DNA of 20,573 nt from a virus: the IMG/VR virus record IMGVR_UViG_3300005613_000492, positions 1 to 20,573 of that record. One strand, 5' to 3'. Below are positions 15,985-20,573 of this stretch, in pieces. The notes beneath the pieces are model-generated. The model did not search any database, was not told where the DNA came from, and saw only the letters and a list, made by a program, of their open reading frames with translations. A program made the translations under genes and the position numbers. Position 1 is the first letter of the stretch. The number at the start of each line of letters is the position of its first letter.

Positions 15985-17018
15985 TGAAAGGTGAAGTAGA
16001 GGTTTGGTATGGCGATCAATTAATTGCCAAAGAGAGCAACATGATAGTTGATGGTGCTGGAAAGCATATTGCTGATATTATGACTGCCCCTTCATCACTT
16101 TCTGTAATAGAATCAGCTTCTGCCATTCTTCATACTTCTAACTACTCCATTCAAGCTATTTCTTTTGGAACTGGGAAGGATGCCTTCCCTGCTAATGCTC
16201 ATTACTACGATATCCCAAAAGGGGGTAGGGTAGTACCCACTTATAATGGAGGAAGCCAAGCTCTTGTACTAGTAAACTTCCGAGGAGATGGGAGTTCATA
16301 TGCCCCCGAGGCAGGACTTCCAGAAGAACCAAATCCAACAAGCACTAGGTTAGAAATGCGGGATACAAATGTTTCCGCAAACTGGGGCGATGGAGCAGTT
16401 AGTTCTGTATTTCCTGGAAACGGGCAGTTGGTAAACTTTATGCCTTCCGCTATAGTTGAATTCATTACTACTGATACCTCTCTAAGCACCACTAACTCAA
16501 AGAAACTATTAGGAAGTATCATGGGGGCTTTTCCACCAAATGCTACTAATGTTTCAGCAGTTGCTATATTTCCTGACGGGCAAGAGCTTTCTGCTTTAAT
16601 AGGATCCAGCACTTTTAATACTGCTAGTAGTATGGACTACTCAGGGTTTGTAAACAAAGTAGCTACTGCTGGAGGTGATCCTGAAGATGGTCTGATATCT
16701 AGTGGAGTTGTTCCTTATACGAATGGAATACTATTTCAAGTAGAGCTAGGTCCAGGAGATTTACAATGTGCTAATCTATATGGAGGAATCTACCACTTAG
16801 GATTATGGACTATTGATATGGAGCAATCTCTTCTTGCTGGAAATACTCCACCTTTTGCGTTTGATGTACTAAATAATCCTAGAAAATATCGCTTATTTTG
16901 TAGAAAAGGATTTACAATAGATTTAACTAGAAACTCCGATTCGGGCGGAACTCCTGGATTCACAAACTACGATCCCTCTCAAAATCTGGTAATAAAATGG
17001 AGACTAAAGTTTTACTAA
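15984..17018 (+). CDS. Baseplate-to-fibre adaptor-like structural protein (paralogue 1)
   Basis: 344 aa, family not recognised by name. The N-terminus has Gly-Glu-Val-Glu-Val-Trp-Tyr, then Glu-Ser-Asn-Met-Ile-Val-Asp-Gly-Ala-Gly. The C-terminus has Leu-Gly-Leu-Trp-Thr-Ile, then Tyr-Arg-Leu-Phe-Cys-Arg-Lys-Gly-Phe, and ends Ile-Lys-Trp-Arg-Leu-Lys-Phe-Tyr. These segments match the next gene in the same order. The 'GL[WF]' strand followed by a closing aromatic strand resembles N-terminal attachment domains of phage tail fibres. The middle is Ser/Thr/Gly-rich and predicted beta. By position between the gpI-like wedge arm and the fibre gene, it probably attaches or decorates the fibre base (inference); in T4 the equivalent place is held by gp8 to gp11. 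Start: TAATG junction, with GGAG about 12 nt upstream (GTGGAGATAG), one of the better ribosome-binding-site candidates in the window. Confidence 0.6.
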   Translation: MKGEVEVWYGDQLIAKESNMIVDGAGKHIADIMTAPSSLSVIESASAILHTSNYSIQAISFGTGKDAFPANAHYYDIPKGGRVVPTYNGGSQALVLVNFRGDGSSYAPEAGLPEEPNPTSTRLEMRDTNVSANWGDGAVSSVFPGNGQLVNFMPSAIVEFITTDTSLSTTNSKKLLGSIMGAFPPNATNVSAVAIFPDGQELSALIGSSTFNTASSMDYSGFVNKVATAGGDPEDGLISSGVVPYTNGILFQVELGPGDLQCANLYGGIYHLGLWTIDMEQSLLAGNTPPFAFDVLNNPRKYRLFCRKGFTIDLTRNSDSGGTPGFTNYDPSQNLVIKWRLKFY

Positions 17019-17019
17019 A

Positions 17020-17631
17020 ATGAATTTTTTAGAAGAAAAAAATATATCAGGACACTTACAGATAGTAAAGGTCTATAAATCAGGAGAAGAGGAAGTTCTT
17101 CTAGATGATAGTAATATTATTGTCTCTGGAATGGGCTTTTCGTTAAGTTACTTATTTTCAGAGTCTGGAGGAGGAGCTAACTTAGTTACTAAGTTTCAGA
17201 TAGGAAGATTTCAAGTAGGGGTTTCAGGCCCTCCAGCAGGAGGAGTTACAAGTGGAATCAACCAACTTAGTGGATCTCTAACTTCCATTGATGAGTATGG
17301 ATTAGGTAGTAACTTAGTATTAGAGAGTCTAACCTTACGACTAGATTCCGCTAATACCGTAGCAGGGCAGGCTTTTGCCAGAATTCCAGCGAGTAAAATA
17401 ACAAGAATTGGAGATTCCTCTGTAAGGTATACTCTTGTTTTAGATGAGGAAGCCTGTAATGGTCTGACTAGGGGAGGTAGTGATGCTCCTATAAATGAAA
17501 TAGGTCTTTTCGTAAATAACCCTGTAGGAACACCCGCCGATCAACCTGTTCTTGTAGCATATAGAACTTTCAGTGATATTTATAAAACTAGCGATTTTAG
17601 TTTAATCTTTAGATGGACAATTAACTTCTAG
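17020..17631 (+). CDS. Baseplate-to-fibre adaptor-like structural protein (paralogue 2)
   Basis: 203 aa, a shorter relative of the preceding protein. Shared features in order are a first strand pair around Gly-His-Leu-Gln-Ile-Val-Lys-Val-Tyr, then Asp-Ser-Asn-Ile-Ile-Val-Ser-Gly-Met-Gly, a Phe-Gln-Ile-Gly-Arg-Phe-Gln-Val-Gly segment, Asn-Glu-Ile-Gly-Leu-Phe-Val-Asn-Asn near residue 160, Val-Ala-Tyr-Arg-Thr-Phe, and the end Phe-Arg-Trp-Thr-Ile-Asn-Phe. The Glu-Ile-Gly-Leu-Phe strand, then a 'lva...f...yK' segment, is reminiscent of P2 gpH-type fibre N-terminal domains (DUF3751-like), so binding at the fibre base is plausible. It lies 1 nt after the preceding stop and ends in TAG, the only amber stop in the window, 2 nt before the fibre start. 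GGAG lies too far upstream (about 17 nt) to be convincing as a ribosome-binding site. Confidence 0.6.
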   Translation: MNFLEEKNISGHLQIVKVYKSGEEEVLLDDSNIIVSGMGFSLSYLFSESGGGANLVTKFQIGRFQVGVSGPPAGGVTSGINQLSGSLTSIDEYGLGSNLVLESLTLRLDSANTVAGQAFARIPASKITRIGDSSVRYTLVLDEEACNGLTRGGSDAPINEIGLFVNNPVGTPADQPVLVAYRTFSDIYKTSDFSLIFRWTINF

Positions 17632-17633
17632 TC

Positions 17634-20573
17634 ATGGCATTCAAAAGCGAAGATATTTATACAGCAAGCGGAAACGCTAAACTATTCAATGCTTGGACTC
17701 CTTATGTATCCAAGTTTGATACTAGCTCATTCTACAACTGGGAGCAGGATAATCTTCCTCTCTATGATTTAGAGGAGAGAACTTATGAGCTTTGGGAACA
17801 GCAAGGGTGGCCTACTTCTTCTGTTCCTGGTTTGGCTCTTACGGTTTCTGCTGATGCTGATGCTGTTAGTCTCGCTGCTGAAAGTACTCTATTTACTGAT
17901 GTAAGCTCTGCCATCGCCGCTATTCCAAAGGTGGTTCGTTTTCCTGTGCTTGTAGAGGTTGGAAGTTTTGATGAGCTTGGCCCTCTTGAGCTTCATAACT
18001 TCAGAATTGAAGAAGGCGGATCTATTGAGATTATTAATAGAAACTTTAGTAGATTTTATAACACTTCTTCTTTAGCAAAATCTTCGACCACTCCAGTGGA
18101 AAATTCAACACATTTAATGTATAACTTTGTATCTTCACTAGATATGTATAATACATTAAACGACGCATCTTGTGTTCATTTAGGTATTCCTGTGTTTAGT
18201 GCTACTCCTGGGTCTGATGCTAGATTCGTTACTGGAGCTAGAACAGGTGGTTTATTTTCTTATTCAAAGTTTAGTAATAAAGAAGGTGTTTTAGTAGGAT
18301 GTTTAGATGATGCTTATGCTTCTGTTACCACTGGTAACTTTGGATCTCGTCCTTATGAGGAACATGCTGGCCCGGACTATTCAGATAACTCACTATCAGC
18401 TTACGATATTTCAGCAACTTCTGATTTAGATTCCTCTATCCTAACTAGAACTCAAATCTCTGTAGATGATCCTCTTACAGGGAATCTCTACGGAAATGAT
18501 CTTACTAAGATCAGCGTAAAGAACTGTGATGGTCCAATCTATATTAGAAACTTCTTTGTAAACGGAACAAGAAATAATCCTGACTATGGAATCGAGATCA
18601 CTAACTCTGATGTAGTTCTAGAAAACTGCTCCGTAGCAAGAGCAAAAAGAGCAGGCTTTAAGTTTAACAACTCTAAGGTAGTTCTTTCAAGATCTGCGTT
18701 CTCTTATAGAAACTATAACCTAACTACCCCTACTACAAGAGAAGAAAAAGTTGGAGTAGGATTCCACGCTGTAAATAGTGAAGTTACAGTAAGCTCTAAT
18801 ATTGCTCCAGTAGGTGCTAGTGATGGAGCTAAGGACTATGGAGCATCAGGAGCCGATGTAACCTTTGTCGCCTCTAGAAACTACGCAGGATTTGTTCTTG
18901 ATAACTCAAAGCTGGTTGGTGGTTTTGGAAGAACTTCTATAACCAGTCCTCAAACTGGTGGAATCGTTGCTGCTGAAGCCAACTGGGGTCCTGGTATGCT
19001 TCTGAAAAACGCAGAAGTAGATCTTAGTGGTCTTATTGAAGTTTACTTCAACGATGTTGGGGTTGAATCTCATAACTCTATTATGAGAACTCAAAACTTC
19101 TGTGCTGAATCACAACAGAATGAAGGGTATTTAGGAAAGAACTCAGAGTTCTTACTTGATTCTGATTCTGCTCCTGGAACCGCTGGTCAGTCTGATAGAG
19201 CACAGATTCTTTTCCATAAGAATAGACAGCACATTGTAGCAAAAAACAATACAGACTTTAGTTTTAAAATAAAGGACTCTATTCCAAGCAAGTATGGAAA
19301 CTGCCTATTTGCTAGTTCTCATGGTGGAGAAATCTGGGGTGCTGCTGGAGATGCCGCTGCTGCTAGAAATATGCTTCCTTCTATTTTAGTTGAAGGGGGA
19401 TCTAACCTAGAACTTATTAATCCAAAAATAACAGTTAATGATCAAGACGGTCTTGGAGTCGCAATATATGGAGCAGCCATTAAAGCTATTAGAAACTCCT
19501 CCGCTAGGTTGTTCGGAACTTCTACTGGATGTACTTTCATTGGATCTCCCTTCGCAGAACAGAATGTAGCTGCTCTATACGCAAATAACTCAGTTATAGG
19601 GCTACATGGTCCTACTGTTATTGGAAACTTTGGTGTTGATGTCTTAGTAGAAAATAACTCTACACTTAACATTACACCTCCAACAATAAAAGATGAAAGA
19701 GGCTATGCTGCTAGTGCTTTCGAGTTAGGCGACGGAGCAAACCACACTAGCGTTGAACTTCACTCAACCAGAGCCTGCCTTGTTGCTGATAATAACTCTA
19801 CTATAAACCTAGTTGATCTTGGAGACTTTGAAGCAAACTGGGAAAGAACCGATACAGGAGTAGGCGTTTTAGCTAATCTAACTGATTTCTTTGAAAGAGA
19901 AAGTAATGTTAGTGGTCTAATCTACAAGGGTTCTTTACAGTTCTATCCAAACCCAGCAGACGATACAGTACTAGAGGATAATGGTCTAGATGCTATTAAC
20001 GCTATTACATCTAAGTTGCCTATTACTAACTCTTTCCCAACCTTCACTACAACAGATCCTTATCTAAATACTTTTATAGTTACTGATACTCCAGTATTAG
20101 GAACCAACGATACTGCAAGCAGAGGGGTAGTATCAAAAGGTGGGATGTGTGTAAGAGTTTTAGGAAACAGTGTTATTAACGCTCATAATGTTCACTTCCC
20201 ATCAGGAAATGAAGGTGGGTTCTTGGATGGTCTAATCTATAACGCTTCAGGATCTGATTGTGATAAGCTACTGATTTGGAACATCGCTGATAACTCAAGA
20301 CTAAACGCATCATATCTTGCTGTTAGTGGAAGCTACCCAACGGACGCCGCATATCATGGGCCTAGTGCATTGTATGTATCCTCTTCAGTATTTGGAACTA
20401 ATGATACCGCATATGTGATTGCTTCTGGTGCTCCTGCTGGAACTCCTGACACTGGACCTTTAAGCGTTCTTGATGCTTTTGGTGCAGGCAGTTCTCTTCA
20501 ATGGGGAACAACTAGAGGTATTGATGTAAATAGTCCGTTTGATAGATATTACCCTCCAGGAGGGATTGTTGCT
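17634..20573 (+). CDS. Tail fibre or tail spike protein with beta-helix-like repeats (3' end outside window)
   Basis: Open for 980 codons from ATG 17634 to the last base, with no stop, so the C-terminus is missing. The N-terminal 45 residues include Phe-Tyr-Asn-Trp-Glu-Gln-Asp-Asn-Leu-Pro-Leu-Tyr-Asp-Leu-Glu-Glu, probably a baseplate anchor. After an Ala/Asp-rich linker (about 67-90), the chain from about residue 100 is all-beta with a recurrent turn Asn-Ser-X-(Val/Ile/Leu), often Asn-Asn-Ser, at residues 324, 346, 381, 424, 621, 652, 675, 721, 845 and 887, as expected for a right-handed parallel beta-helix. This architecture is common in phage receptor-binding spikes, some of which cut polysaccharide; no catalytic residues can be assigned by eye. 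Codon choice differs from the 5' genes (more AAC, ATC and AAG). The start is 2 nt after the preceding TAG, with no Shine-Dalgarno motif. A long tail fibre without enzyme activity is an equal alternative. Confidence 0.75.
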   Translation, partial: MAFKSEDIYTASGNAKLFNAWTPYVSKFDTSSFYNWEQDNLPLYDLEERTYELWEQQGWPTSSVPGLALTVSADADAVSLAAESTLFTDVSSAIAAIPKVVRFPVLVEVGSFDELGPLELHNFRIEEGGSIEIINRNFSRFYNTSSLAKSSTTPVENSTHLMYNFVSSLDMYNTLNDASCVHLGIPVFSATPGSDARFVTGARTGGLFSYSKFSNKEGVLVGCLDDAYASVTTGNFGSRPYEEHAGPDYSDNSLSAYDISATSDLDSSILTRTQISVDDPLTGNLYGNDLTKISVKNCDGPIYIRNFFVNGTRNNPDYGIEITNSDVVLENCSVARAKRAGFKFNNSKVVLSRSAFSYRNYNLTTPTTREEKVGVGFHAVNSEVTVSSNIAPVGASDGAKDYGASGADVTFVASRNYAGFVLDNSKLVGGFGRTSITSPQTGGIVAAEANWGPGMLLKNAEVDLSGLIEVYFNDVGVESHNSIMRTQNFCAESQQNEGYLGKNSEFLLDSDSAPGTAGQSDRAQILFHKNRQHIVAKNNTDFSFKIKDSIPSKYGNCLFASSHGGEIWGAAGDAAAARNMLPSILVEGGSNLELINPKITVNDQDGLGVAIYGAAIKAIRNSSARLFGTSTGCTFIGSPFAEQNVAALYANNSVIGLHGPTVIGNFGVDVLVENNSTLNITPPTIKDERGYAASAFELGDGANHTSVELHSTRACLVADNNSTINLVDLGDFEANWERTDTGVGVLANLTDFFERESNVSGLIYKGSLQFYPNPADDTVLEDNGLDAINAITSKLPITNSFPTFTTTDPYLNTFIVTDTPVLGTNDTASRGVVSKGGMCVRVLGNSVINAHNVHFPSGNEGGFLDGLIYNASGSDCDKLLIWNIADNSRLNASYLAVSGSYPTDAAYHGPSALYVSSSVFGTNDTAYVIASGAPAGTPDTGPLSVLDAFGAGSSLQWGTTRGIDVNSPFDRYYPPGGIVA
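18600..20300 (+). repeat. Degenerate protein-level Asn-Ser turn repeats of the fibre
   Basis: At least ten copies of Asn-Ser-X-(Val/Ile/Leu) followed by a short strand occur between residues 324 and 890 of the fibre. Many are preceded by Asp-Asn or Asn-Asn. Typical forms are Asp-Asn-Ser-Lys-Leu, Asn-Asn-Ser-Thr-Ile-Asn-Leu and Gly-Asn-Ser-Val-Ile. The smaller spacings are about 22-46 residues, roughly one or two coils of a parallel beta-helix. The DNA copies are not near-identical, so this is structural repetition and not recent tandem duplication. Confidence 0.55.

Noticed and set aside
16241-16612. Minus-strand open frame of 123 codons, the longest antisense frame
   Set aside because: It is the mirror of the 344-aa structural gene. 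There is no spacing, motif or junction pattern to support expression. The other short minus-strand frames (near 5173, 5870, 7974, 10214, 14832, 18906 and 19442) were dropped for the same reason.
126-20573. Type VI secretion, extracellular contractile injection system or tailocin instead of a phage
   Set aside because: Not fully excluded, since hub, spike, gp25 and J genes are shared by all of these. No AAA+ ATPase, effector, PAAR or TssB/C gene is present, and the separate tape measure, LysM and long fibre genes fit a phage tail best. Head genes outside the window would decide.
1-20573. Stop-codon reassignment, as in some gut and large phages
   Set aside because: TGA at 9954-9956 and TAG at 17629-17631 both end genes exactly at the next start, and no gene needs readthrough of an in-frame TAG or TGA.
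1-20573. tRNA genes, CRISPR arrays, insertion sequences, integrase and attachment sites
   Set aside because: Coding sequence fills the window except for gaps of up to 3 nt. I saw no cloverleaf-like element, direct-repeat array, transposase or recombinase motif.

Overview
The window is one uninterrupted stretch of late structural genes from a contractile-tailed, myovirus-type dsDNA phage or a prophage of that type. All thirteen coding regions are on the + strand: eleven complete and one truncated at each edge. Neighbours overlap by 1 or 4 nt or are 1 to 3 nt apart, so there is no intergenic DNA beyond 3 nt and no gene-free stretch to describe. I see no tRNA, rRNA, CRISPR, insertion sequence, integrase, attachment site or clear terminator. 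The DNA is AT-rich and Arg codons are mostly AGA. All three stop codons are used (TAA mostly, one TGA, one TAG), which fits the standard code. The sequence does not identify the host. The scarcity of Shine-Dalgarno motifs would fit a Bacteroidota or cyanobacterial host, but that is inference.

Layout. 1-126: C-terminus of an unidentified gene. 126-2006: tape measure protein. 2006-5698: tube-end or baseplate-initiator protein (388 aa), a small gp53/LysM-like wedge protein (102 aa) and a large hub protein (738 aa). 5701-6843: gp5/gpV-like central spike without a lysozyme domain. 6847-9489: an 880-aa structural protein ending in a LamG/concanavalin-like domain. 9489-11521: the wedge pair gp25-like and gp6/gpJ-like. 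11521-15984: a 1487-aa protein with a gpI-like domain in its first quarter and a very long extension. 15984-17631: two related proteins of 344 and 203 aa, probably baseplate-to-fibre adaptors. 17634-20573: a tail fibre or spike protein of at least 980 aa with beta-helix-like repeats, cut by the window edge.

How they work together. The tape measure sets tube length and is capped at the distal end by the tube initiator and the hub/spike complex. The wedge proteins (gp53-like, gp25-like, gp6-like, gpI-like) assemble around the hub and hold the sheath. The fibre-proximal proteins, the long fibre and the LamG-like domain probably make contact with the host surface. The order (tape measure, tube-end, LysM, hub, spike, gp25, J, I, fibre) is the one seen in P2/Mu-type tails, but several proteins are much larger than their P2/Mu counterparts.

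The most notable points are the LamG-like protein inserted between spike and gp25, the gpI-like protein with about 1000 extra residues, the tandem adaptor paralogues, the Asn-Ser ladder in the fibre, the codon-use shift towards the host-contact genes, and the almost complete reliance on stop-start junctions instead of ribosome-binding sites. I did not find a clearly new non-tail system here.
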